Origin: Paraglaciecola mesophila KMM 241
GTDB lineage: Bacteria > Pseudomonadota > Gammaproteobacteria > Enterobacterales > Alteromonadaceae
DNA length: 64,000 nt
Assembly: GCF_000315015.1 (NCBI RefSeq)
Contig: NZ_BAEP01000023.1
Location: forward strand, 1-64,000
Direction of reading: 5' to 3'
Shown: positions 1 to 9,012 of the stretch, in pieces
Layout: each line of letters begins with the position of its first letter
Numbering within the stretch: position 1 is the stretch's first letter
Notes under the pieces: generated by a model
Databases searched by the model: none
The model's input: the letters and a program-made list of their open reading frames with translations, nothing else
Told to the model about the DNA's origin: nothing
Translations under genes and position numbers: made by a program

Positions 1-1
1 A

Positions 2-334
2 GATTTATCTAAAGGAGGTTGTTTATTTAGGTGCTATGAATCTAAGTCGGTACAACAATGCTTCACGAACACCGACATCATTCCTGACTTCAGTCGTAAT
101 GCAGTGATCACTAGTAGCTACTCGCCTTCTCCAGTTAGTGGTTTAGTTGTCACTGTTGACCGCTCGTGGAATGTCAGTAGCGCTAGTAATAGCATCACTA
201 AGGTAAATGGAAACTATTGCTTGAACGCAAGGGCTAAAGTCTTCGGAAAGGGAGGATTTGGCGCTGGGGGACGGTATGAATCGAACAATCAAATGTTCGG
301 ATTTCAAACCCAAACTTTAGGTTATTCACTATAA
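2..334 (+). CDS. C-terminal part of an unknown protein (5' truncated by window edge)
   Basis: The reading frame is open from the first complete codon at position 2 and ends in TAA at 334, so at least 110 residues of a longer protein are present. A GTG at 104 gives a nominal shorter frame but has no ribosome binding site and the frame continues upstream without a stop, so the gene most likely begins outside the window. The visible part has several cysteines near its start and is rich in Ser, Asn and Gly. It ends in GYSL. I do not recognise a family. The stretch resembles a secreted or surface domain in composition, but this is only an impression. Confidence 0.55.
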   Translation, partial: DLSKGGCLFRCYESKSVQQCFTNTDIIPDFSRNAVITSSYSPSPVSGLVVTVDRSWNVSSASNSITKVNGNYCLNARAKVFGKGGFGAGGRYESNNQMFGFQTQTLGYSL

Positions 335-343
335 AGAACAACC

Positions 344-371
344 TTTGAGGGCTGTCTCGACAGCCCTCAAA
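344..371 (+). terminator. Strong hairpin after the first gene
   Basis: TTTGAGGGCTGTC (344-356) pairs perfectly with GACAGCCCTCAAA (359-371), starting 10 bases after the stop codon at 334. No T-run follows, so it is either an atypical terminator or an mRNA-stabilising hairpin. The right arm ends on the A of an ATG at 371, which makes that ATG a poor start for the next gene. Confidence 0.6.
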
Positions 372-385
372 TGCTGGAACAAATT

Positions 386-1483
386 ATGTATATCGAAAAA
401 GTATGGCCGAGCAATAATGCAAACTACCGATGCCTAATGCCTGAAAGTCTTGCCAATCAAACTTGTGCATTAGATTTACCAACATCACTAGTATTGAAAT
501 TTTTAGAAACGCACTGTCAAATTGGCAATTTGCAGTGTTTTACTTCACGATATTTAGCTGGTGGATTTAGTCTAAAGGAGGGCAGGGCAATTTCTCGAAA
601 GCGACTATCGCTTATGCGTTTAGGCCTTAAGCGGAGTGATGAATTGGCAGAATCTGTAACATTACAATCCGAACGATACCGTTGCGCTTTACAGTCATTA
701 CGTAAAAGACCACTTACACTGGTTACTTTGTGCGAAGTGCACAAATCACTTGACCCCCATCACCACAATGGAGGCCACTTTAGAGATGTGCAGAATTGGA
801 TAGGCGGGAGCTCACCCGATAATGCGCATATCGTTCCACCGCCTCCTGAAAAAGTCTCTGGTTTAATGACCGACTGGATTAACTATGTTAACGATATCGA
901 ACAAATAAGCATTGAAGATATCATTATGTTATCCAATCAATTTATTCTGATCCATCCATTTAATGACGGTAATGGGCGCCTTAACAGAGCAATAGCCGAT
1001 GCACTTTTGAGTCAAATCATGCGTGATGAAAAGGCATATATAAGTCCATTTCTATTTCGTTTGGCTCACCAGCATAATGGCTACTTAGATGCGCCAAGTG
1101 CTATTATGCAAGGGCAATGGCAGCAAGTTTTTGATTTTTGGAATGAAGCTATTCAATGGAGTACCAACACGGCTGATATTTTGTGCAAGAGGCTTCTGAA
1201 TGCAAGCTCTTTGATCCAAAAAAAACTAACATTAAGGCAGCTCAGTCATCAAGCTGCCACTTTACTATCTCACATCGCGGAGCAACCGATAGTTACTCCA
1301 GCTTACCTTTCAGAGAAGTTTGGATGGACCTTGATTGAAGGAAGTGCAGCGATCACCGAATTGCTGGAATGTGGAGTTTTGAATGAGCATCGGGTGAAAG
1401 AACCTCACAACACTATAATTTACGACTGCAAAGAAATATTCGATGCGTGGATGGAGATGGATGAAGTATTGTTTCAAGTTTAG
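386..1483 (+). CDS. Fic family protein (probable AMPylating enzyme) with C-terminal winged helix
   Basis: The Fic core motif HPFNDGNGRLNR is intact (His near residue 190), matching HPFx(D/E)GNGRxxR, so the AMP-transferase centre should be functional. The C-terminal third (about residues 285-345) looks like a winged helix-turn-helix, as in many Fic/DUF4172-type proteins. An SLKEG stretch about 125 residues before the Fic motif sits where class II Fic proteins carry their inhibitory (S/T)xxxE(G/N) helix, though the Ser spacing is imperfect. I chose ATG 386 (MYIEKVW) over ATG 371 because 371 lies inside a hairpin and GGA sits 7 bases before 386. It stands alone, with no antitoxin beside it. The target is unknown. 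Family assignment is firm; inhibition is inference. Confidence 0.9.
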   Translation: MYIEKVWPSNNANYRCLMPESLANQTCALDLPTSLVLKFLETHCQIGNLQCFTSRYLAGGFSLKEGRAISRKRLSLMRLGLKRSDELAESVTLQSERYRCALQSLRKRPLTLVTLCEVHKSLDPHHHNGGHFRDVQNWIGGSSPDNAHIVPPPPEKVSGLMTDWINYVNDIEQISIEDIIMLSNQFILIHPFNDGNGRLNRAIADALLSQIMRDEKAYISPFLFRLAHQHNGYLDAPSAIMQGQWQQVFDFWNEAIQWSTNTADILCKRLLNASSLIQKKLTLRQLSHQAATLLSHIAEQPIVTPAYLSEKFGWTLIEGSAAITELLECGVLNEHRVKEPHNTIIYDCKEIFDAWMEMDEVLFQV

Positions 1484-1505
1484 AATTCATAGTTTGTCAG
1501 TAGCG

Positions 1506-1733
1506 TTAAGGGCTTTCTGGTGCAGCTAAACTGCGGATTTTTCCTAGCTCTCGGTCACATTCTCGGCATTGCTGTAAAATGACTGAAAAAGCATTTTGCA
1601 ATTCCTGATTGCTGGCTTGCCCCTCAAGTAGCATGTTCCCTAATTCAGCGTGCAGGGCGATGCTGTTTAGGGGGTTTCTGACATTGTGAATGTGTTTACG
1701 AATTAGGGTTGCTTCGTTATTATTCATGGTCAT
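1506..1733 (-). CDS. Stand-alone DHp (HisKA-like) protein without kinase domain
   Basis: This protein of about 75 residues is little more than a histidine-kinase dimerisation helix with an H-box, HNVRNPLNSI, which resembles the HE(L)RNPLNxI of HisKA domains. No ATPase domain follows. It overlaps the end of the upstream REC-GGDEF gene, so the two are translationally coupled. Possible starts are GTG 1739, ATG 1733 and ATG 1727; none has a clear ribosome binding site, and I use ATG 1733. A second copy of the same family lies at 35086-35319, again directly after a response regulator. By analogy with Spo0B or ChpT it could pass or accept phosphate for its neighbour; this is inference. Confidence 0.75.
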   Translation of the reverse strand: MTMNNNEATLIRKHIHNVRNPLNSIALHAELGNMLLEGQASNQELQNAFSVILQQCRECDRELGKIRSLAAPESP

Positions 1734-2763
1734 TTTCACTTTTTGATTGTGATGGAAATTCGGGAATTTGAAAATGGCTCACGCGATTTTTACCAGCAAA
1801 CTTGGCTGCGTACAATTGCTTATCGGCTAACTCAATCAACTCTTCCACTGTCATTTGCGTCGGTTGTTCTTGCTTTGCTTCAAACACTGTTAAGCCTATG
1901 CTGATAGTCACTCTATCGGCAGCGCTTGCCCCTTGATGTTCGATATTTAAGCTTCTGACGGTTTGCAACAGCTTATTGGCCATCACAAGTCCCCCATCTA
2001 AGTCAGTATCTGGCAACACCATGGCAAACTCTTCACCGCCGTAGCGACCGACGAAATCTGTTTCTCTGCGACGAACCGATTGAATAGCCTGAGCTACGCG
2101 CTTTAAGCAATCATCACCTTGCATGTGGCCATACAAATCGTTGTACGGTTTAAAATCATCAATATCAATCATCATTAAGGTCATACAACGACCAAATCTG
2201 ATGGTTGATGCAAAGTGCTGTAACAATACTGTATCCAACTGGCGACGATTCGCCACACCGGTCAAGCCATCAACACTGGACAATATTTCTAATTGCTTGC
2301 GGTAGTACACCAGCTCCATATGATTGCGTACCCTAGCACGCAGAATGGTCAAATTGACCGGCTTGGTAATGTAATCCACAGCGCCTAAAAGTAGTCCGTG
2401 GGCTTCATCGTCAGTGCTGTCGGAGGCAGTCACAAATATCACCGGAATGTGGGCTGTTAACGGGTTCGATTTCAACTCAGTACAGGCGTCATAGCCGTGC
2501 ATGTCGGGCATGTCTAAATCCAGCAAAATTAAATCTACTGACTCTTGTTGGGCGTGTATTAATGCATCTGTTGCATTATCAAACATTACAACTTGATACT
2601 GAAATTCAAATAGCGCGTTCATCGCTTGTAAATTAGAACGATAATCGTCCACCACCATTAGGGTTTGCTTGCGCAATTCGCTATTGGCAACGGACGTACC
2701 CGCTGTCAATGTGGCTGCACTAGGTTCGATGTCCTGGTTGGGGCGTAATTTAGATACGCTCAT
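1720..2763 (-). CDS. Response regulator with diguanylate cyclase output (REC-GGDEF)
   Basis: Residues about 33-150 form a receiver domain with acidic pair D39/D40, phospho-acceptor D82 (LLDLDMP) and K134 (ITKP). Residues about 162-335 form a GGDEF domain with the active sequence GGEEF at 242-246 and an intact RxxD inhibitory site (R233-D236), five residues ahead. It should therefore make cyclic di-GMP in the cytoplasm under phosphorylation control and be product-inhibited. The ATG at 2763 is preceded by GGGGAAA. No histidine kinase lies next to it; instead a DHp-only protein overlaps its 3' end. The input signal cannot be read from the sequence. Confidence 0.93.
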   Translation of the reverse strand: MSVSKLRPNQDIEPSAATLTAGTSVANSELRKQTLMVVDDYRSNLQAMNALFEFQYQVVMFDNATDALIHAQQESVDLILLDLDMPDMHGYDACTELKSNPLTAHIPVIFVTASDSTDDEAHGLLLGAVDYITKPVNLTILRARVRNHMELVYYRKQLEILSSVDGLTGVANRRQLDTVLLQHFASTIRFGRCMTLMMIDIDDFKPYNDLYGHMQGDDCLKRVAQAIQSVRRRETDFVGRYGGEEFAMVLPDTDLDGGLVMANKLLQTVRSLNIEHQGASAADRVTISIGLTVFEAKQEQPTQMTVEELIELADKQLYAAKFAGKNRVSHFQIPEFPSQSKSENDHE

Positions 2764-3079
2764 GGTGGTTTCCCCGTTCTTATGATTGTAATTTGACGAT
2801 TAAATGACTCTTTAAGCAGCTTAAGTGCCAATTTAGACATTAACCCATAACATATTGATATTTTTTGTTTTTTAGCCGGATGATTGTAACTAAATAACGA
2901 TAATTTTAGGCTAATTACCCTGTAACGCGAGTGAAAATTGTAGTCTTTACATACTTCATTGGAGGGATGTGACAACTGCGAATGACTACAATATTCTTAT
3001 TTTTTCTGAAAATTGTAATAATTACTTCTTTTTGCTCAGCGTCTAATTTGCTAAGTTAAACAAAAAACCGAGAAATATT
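2764..3079. other. Divergent intergenic region
   Basis: This AT-rich gap holds the promoters of the REC-GGDEF gene (leftward) and the LD-carboxypeptidase gene (rightward). A short open frame at 2760-2975 has no ribosome binding site or recognisable product. GTAATAATTAC near 3015-3025 is a short palindrome that weakly resembles the AT-rich motif found elsewhere in the muropeptide locus. Nothing else is evident. Confidence 0.4.
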
Positions 3080-4150
3080 ATGATAGTCCGACGAACGTTA
3101 CTCAAAGCCTTTATTACTTCCGCTATAGCGAGCGCCTTGATACCCCTCTCATCGGTCAGCGCGGCTTCTTTGGCCGATGCGGGTGAGCGCTCGGTGAAAA
3201 TTCGCAAACCTAAGCGCTTAAAGCCGGGCCAGACCATTGGGCTTATTGCTCCAAGTAGCAATACTTGGGAAGACCAAGAGATCTACTTCGCCATGGATAT
3301 TATTCGCTCTTTTGGCTTTAAGGTGAAAAGTGCTGCTCATCTGTTTGATCGTACAGCTTACTTAGCGGGCAGCGATAAAGACAGAGCTAATGACGTAAAT
3401 AGCATGTTCGCTGATAATACAGTGGACGCTATTTTTTGTTTGCGTGGTGGCTATGGCTCGCCACGTATTTTACCTTATCTAGACTATGATTTAATCCGCC
3501 AAAATCCCAAGGTGTTCCTCGGTTATAGCGATGTCACAGCGCTGCTTAATGCGATTTACACTCGAAGCGGTATCATGACCTTTCACGGACCTATTGCGAA
3601 ACAGAGCTTTACTGAGTACACCTTAGGTGAATTCAAAAGCGTGCTGTTCAATCCTGTGAAGAGTATGCCGTTGGCCGCACCGCCGGTCTTCGAACTCGCC
3701 GAAGGTCAGGCAGAAAAAGACAACCGTCTTACAACCGTTACCCAAGGTCAGACATCGGGCGTATTAATAGGTGGTAACTTGTCGCTTATGGTTAAATTAG
3801 TGGGTAGCCCTTATGAGCCAGATTATGCTGGCAAAATCTTGTTCTTAGAAGACGTAGAAGAAGCGCCCTACCGGATTGACGGTATGTTAACCCACCTGAA
3901 ACTGGCAGGTAGATTGGACAAAGTAGCAGGTATAGTGTTTGGTAAGTGTACTGATTGTGAGCCGAGTAGCGGCCCGTCCTTTAGCGTTGAACATGTGCTG
4001 AAAGACCGTTTAGGTGACTTGAGCGTGCCCGTGCTAAGTGGAGTGATGATTGGTCACATTAAAGATATGGCGACTGTACCTGTTGGCGCTATGGCAACAC
4101 TTGATGCAACCAAGCAACAATTGACGTTAGATGAAAGCGCGGTGCTTTAA
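3080..4150 (+). CDS. ldcA: Exported LD-carboxypeptidase (peptidase S66)
   Basis: LD-carboxypeptidase cuts the terminal D-Ala from tetrapeptide stems of peptidoglycan. The S66 catalytic triad is visible: Ser150 in GYSDVT, Glu257 in LEDVEE and His326 in GHIKD. The N-terminus (VRRTLLKAFITSAIASALIP) is a signal sequence with a twin-arginine, Tat-like look; E. coli LdcA is cytosolic, so this one should work in the periplasm. GAGAAA lies before the ATG. It converges on the nagP operon and belongs functionally to the muropeptide locus that follows. Family certain, export likely, Tat route inferred. Confidence 0.9.
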   Translation: MIVRRTLLKAFITSAIASALIPLSSVSAASLADAGERSVKIRKPKRLKPGQTIGLIAPSSNTWEDQEIYFAMDIIRSFGFKVKSAAHLFDRTAYLAGSDKDRANDVNSMFADNTVDAIFCLRGGYGSPRILPYLDYDLIRQNPKVFLGYSDVTALLNAIYTRSGIMTFHGPIAKQSFTEYTLGEFKSVLFNPVKSMPLAAPPVFELAEGQAEKDNRLTTVTQGQTSGVLIGGNLSLMVKLVGSPYEPDYAGKILFLEDVEEAPYRIDGMLTHLKLAGRLDKVAGIVFGKCTDCEPSSGPSFSVEHVLKDRLGDLSVPVLSGVMIGHIKDMATVPVGAMATLDATKQQLTLDESAVL

Positions 4151-4162
4151 CACCGCGTTTAT
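4138..4162 (+). terminator. Rho-independent terminator overlapping the ldcA stop
   Basis: CGCGGTG (4138-4144) pairs with CACCGCG (4151-4157). The loop contains the ldcA TAA stop codon, and a T-rich stretch follows. Confidence 0.75.
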
Positions 4163-4205
4163 TCATTTATTTAAGGGGGGAATGACCCCTAATAAAATCA
4201 GTTGC

Positions 4206-5546
4206 TTATGACCAAATACGCATTTTATGACCATAAAATGCATAGAAACCAATCATTAAATATCCTGGCAGTAATATCCAATAAGCCTGTTGGTTATTGC
4301 TAGCTTGAGCTAATTGTCCGTAGATAATTGGCATCAGCGCCCCCCCTGCAATTCCCATGATTAAAATCGCAGAGCCTTTTGGGGTGAAACGCCCCAAGTC
4401 AGCCAGTGCTAAAGGCCACAGTGTTGGCCATACCATGGCATTGGCTAAGCCCAGCAAGGCAATCAATGTGACGCTGTTTGGAATAACAGCGATGCCGGAC
4501 CATCCCCAGAGTAATTGCGATAGCATGGTTTGTTCATTCGAAGAGAACAGCAATAAAATGGTAATCACCAAACCGCTAACGGCACTGATGCGCAGGGCAT
4601 TGGCTTGTGATACAAAGCGTGGAATACACAGCAAACCTAGCAAGTAACCTAGCACCATAAATCCCATTGTATATGACGTGAGCGTGGTGGCATTAGCCAC
4701 ACCTATGCTTGCACCATATAAGCCAATCGTGTCGCCGGCAATAACTTCTACCCCAACATAAAAGAACAGCGCAATAGCGCCAAGCACAAGCTGCGGAAAT
4801 TGCCAAATGGAACGCTTGGTCTGATGACGAGCGCTATCTTCAAGCGCGTCTGACTCATCATTGACAGGGGACTCTAATAAAGCCAAATCAGGCAATGAAA
4901 TACGCGACAAACCGCCGGCCAATACCAGTAAGGCAATGGCCATGCCTACATATGGGGAAATCAATTGATGAGCCATGCTTTCGATTTGTAGTTGCTGCTG
5001 CTCTGCAGGCATTTGATTGACAGTCGCAAGGTTAATGTCGCTAAAGCCGCCTAACACCCATGCGGTGAAAAGAAGGGGCGCTAGTATACCTGCACCTTTA
5101 TTGAGTAAGCCCATGATCGCGATACGCGCAGCAGCACTTTTAGTTGGCCCAACATTGACCACATAAGGGTTAGCGGCGGTTTGTAATATGGTTAAGCCGC
5201 TACCGATAACGAACTGCGCTACAAGGAAGATCCAAAACTCTTGCAGTAACGCCGCAGGGATAAAACCTAGCAAGCCAAGGGCAATAATGCTTAACCCCAA
5301 TACCATGGATGACTGATAACCGACCTTTTCCAAGATCATCGCCATGGGCAACGCCATTACTACGTAAGCGAAGTAAAAGCACGATGCAATCATCAGAGCT
5401 TGAGTTTCAGAGAGCTGACACACCACTTGTAAAAAAGGGATCAGTGCGCCGTTTAACCAAGTTACAAAGCCGAATATGAAAAACAGCAGTGCAATTATGC
5501 ACATGGGCATAATGCTTGAGCGCCGCGCAGAAGTAGTGAGTGTCAT
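4206..5546 (-). CDS. nagP: GlcNAc permease of the FucP-type MFS (NagP-like)
   Basis: The protein has about 12 membrane segments and the N-terminal FFIFGFVTWLNGALIPFL pattern typical of the FHS (fucose:H+ symporter) group, to which the NagP permeases of Shewanella and Alteromonas belong. It is the last gene of a leftward nagB-II - nagA - nagP unit, starting 16 bases after nagA, with AAGGGA before its ATG. The context makes N-acetylglucosamine the likely substrate across the inner membrane. Family membership is firm; the substrate rests on context and could extend to other muropeptide sugars. Confidence 0.85.
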   Translation of the reverse strand: MTLTTSARRSSIMPMCIIALLFFIFGFVTWLNGALIPFLQVVCQLSETQALMIASCFYFAYVVMALPMAMILEKVGYQSSMVLGLSIIALGLLGFIPAALLQEFWIFLVAQFVIGSGLTILQTAANPYVVNVGPTKSAAARIAIMGLLNKGAGILAPLLFTAWVLGGFSDINLATVNQMPAEQQQLQIESMAHQLISPYVGMAIALLVLAGGLSRISLPDLALLESPVNDESDALEDSARHQTKRSIWQFPQLVLGAIALFFYVGVEVIAGDTIGLYGASIGVANATTLTSYTMGFMVLGYLLGLLCIPRFVSQANALRISAVSGLVITILLLFSSNEQTMLSQLLWGWSGIAVIPNSVTLIALLGLANAMVWPTLWPLALADLGRFTPKGSAILIMGIAGGALMPIIYGQLAQASNNQQAYWILLPGYLMIGFYAFYGHKMRIWS

Positions 5547-5562
5547 GGGTTGTCCCTTATTT

Positions 5563-6693
5563 TTATGATTGTGGAATGAATCGCCCTGATTGGCATAAGG
5601 CCGTGATATTTAGATCATCATCTAGTACAACAAAGTCCGCTTTTTTGCCTTTACCAATAACGCCATGGGTGTCTTGTAAATTTAGGTATTGGGCAGGTGT
5701 AGTACTGGCCATTGTGATGGCGTCTTCAAGAGGAATATGTAAATCATGCACAGCATTTTTGATTGCGCTGAGCATATCTAAATGTGAGCCCGCTAGCGTA
5801 CCGTTATCTGTGGTTAGCTTATTGCCTACTCGAGTGACCTTCTGTTTACCAAACATAAAACTGTCATCGTCAGTGCCGATTAATCCCATGGCATCTGTGA
5901 CTAGCATCATTTTTTCTTTGCCCTTGATTTTAATCGCTATTTCGCTGCAAATTGGGTCAATATGGTAATGATCCAGAATTAAACCTGCATAGGTGTCAGG
6001 GGTATTTAGCGCCACACCCACCATGCCTGGTGCTCGTGACAGCATGGCTGACATAGCGTTAAATAAATGAGTAAATCCATCTGCACCAGCCTCAATTGCC
6101 TTTAGTACGGTCTCTGCGTCAGCGTTAGAGTGGCCTAGGCACACTTTCACCCCATGCTGGCACAATTGCTTAATTACGTCTGGGCTAACATTTTCCGGTG
6201 CGAGCGTAACAATCACCTTTCCCAAGTCTTTACGTAAATAAAGGGCTAATTCATCATCAGTGACGGGGCGAATGAAGGCTTCATCATGCACGCCTTTTTT
6301 CGGTTTGCTTAAGTGTGGTCCTTCGAAATGTACCCCAAGGATCCCAGCCACGTTTTGATCAATGGCTTCGGCCATGACCTGGGCAGCGTTTTGCATGACA
6401 GGCAGTTCATCGGTGATCAGTGTCGGCATCAACCCTGTAGTGCCAAATTTGCGATGAGCTTGGCTCATCTGGGCTAAAGCTGCTGTGGTAGGAGACTGAT
6501 TAAACAGCACTCCACCACCACCGTTAACTTGTACATCAATAAAACCAGGTACCACTGAGCCAGGGTAAAACGCTAAATGTGCGTCATTAGAAGATGTTGC
6601 TCTTATATTTTGGATCGTGTCTTGTTCAACGGTAACCGTTTGGTCATTCAACCAACCGTTAGAAGTCAGTAAGCGCTCACATCTAAATTGCAT
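5563..6693 (-). CDS. nagA: N-acetylglucosamine-6-phosphate deacetylase
   Basis: NagA converts GlcNAc-6-P to GlcN-6-P and acetate in the cytosol. The amidohydrolase signatures are complete: HFEGPHLS at 122-129 (metal ligand Glu124), His187 in LGHSNA, His208 in FTHLFNAM, and catalytic Asp266 in LVTDAMG. Length (376) is normal. The start lies one base after the stop of the upstream SIS-domain gene, so translation is coupled. In this locus it processes GlcNAc-6-P arriving both from imported GlcNAc and from MurQ. Confidence 0.96.
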   Translation of the reverse strand: MQFRCERLLTSNGWLNDQTVTVEQDTIQNIRATSSNDAHLAFYPGSVVPGFIDVQVNGGGGVLFNQSPTTAALAQMSQAHRKFGTTGLMPTLITDELPVMQNAAQVMAEAIDQNVAGILGVHFEGPHLSKPKKGVHDEAFIRPVTDDELALYLRKDLGKVIVTLAPENVSPDVIKQLCQHGVKVCLGHSNADAETVLKAIEAGADGFTHLFNAMSAMLSRAPGMVGVALNTPDTYAGLILDHYHIDPICSEIAIKIKGKEKMMLVTDAMGLIGTDDDSFMFGKQKVTRVGNKLTTDNGTLAGSHLDMLSAIKNAVHDLHIPLEDAITMASTTPAQYLNLQDTHGVIGKGKKADFVVLDDDLNITALCQSGRFIPQS

Positions 6694-6694
6694 T

Positions 6695-7690
6695 TTAATG
6701 GGTCTCTGTTACTTTTTTGAGGCCCTGAGGTCGGTCTGGATCTCTATCATAAGCTTGAGCGATACGCTCTATGTCTACATAGAAACGCAATACTACCAAT
6801 AACGGCAGGCATCGAGGGTGCAGCGCAAGCTTAGGGTGTGATAGAGATACAACGCGACCTCCTTGTTGGGCGAAGGTTTGTATCTGGCTACTATGCACGT
6901 CAGCCGTTTCATCTTCAACTTGAACATCAATGACATGGAGCTGATTAGCAAGCATGGCCGACGGGCCGTGCATAAACTCCGCGCTACTGAAAGCTTCACA
7001 GTGTATCGCCAGAACTTCTTTTAACTTCAGCGCCATTTCACGGCTGATGGCATAACCAAAACCGCGTCCTAACATGACGCAATGTTGAATATCGTGCAGT
7101 AAATCGGGCGTTAACTGTGCAGGATGAGTGAGTACCTGCTCAAGTGCATCCGGCAGATTATTTAGGCTAGCGAGTAGCGCAGTGTTGTTATTCCAGTAGG
7201 CACATAATTGCAGCAATGCACTTAAACTGGCTAAGTAGCTTTTGGTTGCGGCAACCGATTGCTCTAGCCCTGCGCCCATGGGCAGTACAAAATCAGCTGC
7301 TTGCGCTAGAGGAGACTGTTCGTCATTTACCAACGCCAAACACATAGCGCCACTGGCTTTAGTTGATTTCACTTGATTCACAATATCAGGGCTACGGCCA
7401 GACTGGGAAATGGCAATCACTAAGGCGTTTTGGTGATCGACAGATTTATGGTAAATACCGAATACCGAAGGGGCGGAGGCCATAACGGGTATGCCTAGCT
7501 CTGTTTCTAATAAGTATTTAGCGAAAACGCCTGCGTGATCAGATGAACCACGGCCAATCATCAACACATAACTGGGTTTTCTCGCTTTTATTTGGCGGAC
7601 GAGTGTTTCACACTGCTCGGCGTTACGAATGAGTTGCTGACGTATAACAGATGGTGTTTGCGCGGTTTCTTGCGCCATAAAGCTACTCAA
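6695..7690 (-). CDS. nagB: SIS-domain glucosamine-6-phosphate deaminase (NagB-II type)
   Basis: Two SIS (sugar isomerase) folds cover the protein, with RGSSDHAG near residue 48, SQSGRSPDIV near 96 and the EVLAIHCEAFSSAEFMHGP block typical of the isomerase half of GlmS. No glutaminase domain is present. Such NagB-II proteins replace classical NagB in Shewanella and Alteromonas, turning GlcN-6-P into fructose-6-P and ammonia. Two starts compete: TTG 7690, with AAGGGG at good spacing, and ATG 7678, with only a weak site. I keep TTG 7690. It heads the leftward nag operon, facing the palindrome at 7731-7748. Confidence 0.88.
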   Translation of the reverse strand: MSSFMAQETAQTPSVIRQQLIRNAEQCETLVRQIKARKPSYVLMIGRGSSDHAGVFAKYLLETELGIPVMASAPSVFGIYHKSVDHQNALVIAISQSGRSPDIVNQVKSTKASGAMCLALVNDEQSPLAQAADFVLPMGAGLEQSVAATKSYLASLSALLQLCAYWNNNTALLASLNNLPDALEQVLTHPAQLTPDLLHDIQHCVMLGRGFGYAISREMALKLKEVLAIHCEAFSSAEFMHGPSAMLANQLHVIDVQVEDETADVHSSQIQTFAQQGGRVVSLSHPKLALHPRCLPLLVVLRFYVDIERIAQAYDRDPDRPQGLKKVTETH

Positions 7691-7730
7691 TGGGAACCCC
7701 TTTTATGTTGGTAAAGTGTACAGTGGATTT

Positions 7731-7748
7731 AGAATAATAAATTATTCT
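7731..7748. promoter_or_regulatory. AT-rich palindrome, candidate RpiR/MurR operator
   Basis: AGAATAAT-AA-ATTATTCT is a perfect 8-2-8 palindrome in the 143-base divergent region between nagB-II and the DUF819 gene. Its 14-base core is the exact complement of the core at 19950-19963, in front of the rpiR/murR gene itself. It would be placed to control both divergent operons. The link to the regulator is inference. Confidence 0.55.
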
Positions 7749-7833
7749 TTATTTTTCTATATTTTATAATAGTTATTTACAAATAGTCTGCAACTGGGTA
7801 CTGTTTGACTACTGCAAACTAACCACCTTTTTT

Positions 7834-9000
7834 ATGATCACGACTGCCTTTGCATACATCAGTGTTTTACTCTTTATTGCGGGGGGGCTAGCCCTAGTAG
7901 AAGAGAAAACCCGTTGGAAGTTATTCCATTATCTACCTGCCATCGTACTGCTGTATTTCACCGTCATGATGATGTCTACGCTGGGCTTATGGAGCAAAAC
8001 AGCAGAGATCAATCAGGCGTATTCTTCTCTTAAGGCAAATATTCTTCCGGCTATGATCTTCCTAATGTTGCTGGATGCTGATTTACGTCAAATTAAGCGC
8101 TTGGGCGGTAAGATGCTGTTGGCATTTTTTGCTGCGGCGATAAGCATTGGTTGTGCATTTGTCATTGGTTTTGCGCTATTCAAAAGCTTTTTAGCCCCAG
8201 ATGCGTGGAAAACACTAGCGGCGCTAAGCGGCAGTTGGATGGGCGGCACAGGCAATATGGCCGCGGTGCAAGCGGCGCTGAATGTGCCGGATTCCAGTAT
8301 GGGGTACACCTTGCTGATTGACTCAATTGATTACGCCATGTGGGTTATGTTTCTGTTGGCGTTAGTTCCCCTGGCGAATCGCTTCAATCATTGGACTAAA
8401 GCTGATGGTAAAGCATTAGAAGAAGTCAGTGCCAATTTAGCCAGTAAACAACAAGAATACACAGGCAATAAAACCACCTCTATGTTGGTCTTGCTATCTG
8501 GGGCAATGTTGGTGTCCATCTTATGTCAGCATCTTGCTGCCGCTTTGCCTGTGACAGAATTTTTCACTAAAACCGCATGGACTGTGATGTTGGTCACCGT
8601 TTTGGGTGTCATTTGTGCCATCACTCCCATCAGCAAAATGTGGGGGGGCAAAGAGTTATCATCGCTCATGCTGTATCTCATTATCGGCTTGATTGCTTCG
8701 CGAGCTAATTTTAACGAGTTAACCCAAGCGCCTATTTATATTTTGCTTGGCTTATTTATTTTGGCTGTACATGGTGGGCTTATGCTGCTGGTGGCTAAGC
8801 TGTTCAAACTTGATTTATTCACCTGCGGTATCGCGTCATTGGCCAATATTGGCGGCGTGGCATCTGCTCCTATCCTTGCTGCTGCTTATTCTCGAGCGTT
8901 AATCCCTGTGGGCGTGTTAATGGCCATGTTGGGTTACATAGTTGGCACCGGCGGCGGCTTACTGGTAGGGCGAGCGTTAGCATGGCTAAGCGCAGCGTAA
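7834..9000 (+). CDS. DUF819 family membrane protein
   Basis: This 388-residue, very hydrophobic protein has about 10-12 membrane segments. It carries the DUF819 (YjcL-like) features LVEEKTRWKLFHYLPAIVLLY near the N-terminus, GSWMGGTGNMAAVQ in the middle and a GGVASAPILAA motif near the C-terminus. The family looks like transporters of unknown substrate. It is the first gene of the rightward operon, 12 bases before the NlpC/P60 gene. No clear ribosome binding site precedes the ATG. From context it may export or import a product of muropeptide breakdown such as a peptide, lactate or acetate, but nothing in the sequence says which. Confidence 0.85.
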   Translation: MITTAFAYISVLLFIAGGLALVEEKTRWKLFHYLPAIVLLYFTVMMMSTLGLWSKTAEINQAYSSLKANILPAMIFLMLLDADLRQIKRLGGKMLLAFFAAAISIGCAFVIGFALFKSFLAPDAWKTLAALSGSWMGGTGNMAAVQAALNVPDSSMGYTLLIDSIDYAMWVMFLLALVPLANRFNHWTKADGKALEEVSANLASKQQEYTGNKTTSMLVLLSGAMLVSILCQHLAAALPVTEFFTKTAWTVMLVTVLGVICAITPISKMWGGKELSSLMLYLIIGLIASRANFNELTQAPIYILLGLFILAVHGGLMLLVAKLFKLDLFTCGIASLANIGGVASAPILAAAYSRALIPVGVLMAMLGYIVGTGGGLLVGRALAWLSAA

Positions 9001-9012
9001 ACGGAGAACAAT

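Noticed and set aside
2760-2975. Open frame of 71 codons upstream of the REC-GGDEF gene
   Set aside because: No ribosome binding site, no recognisable product, and it covers the region where the promoter must lie.
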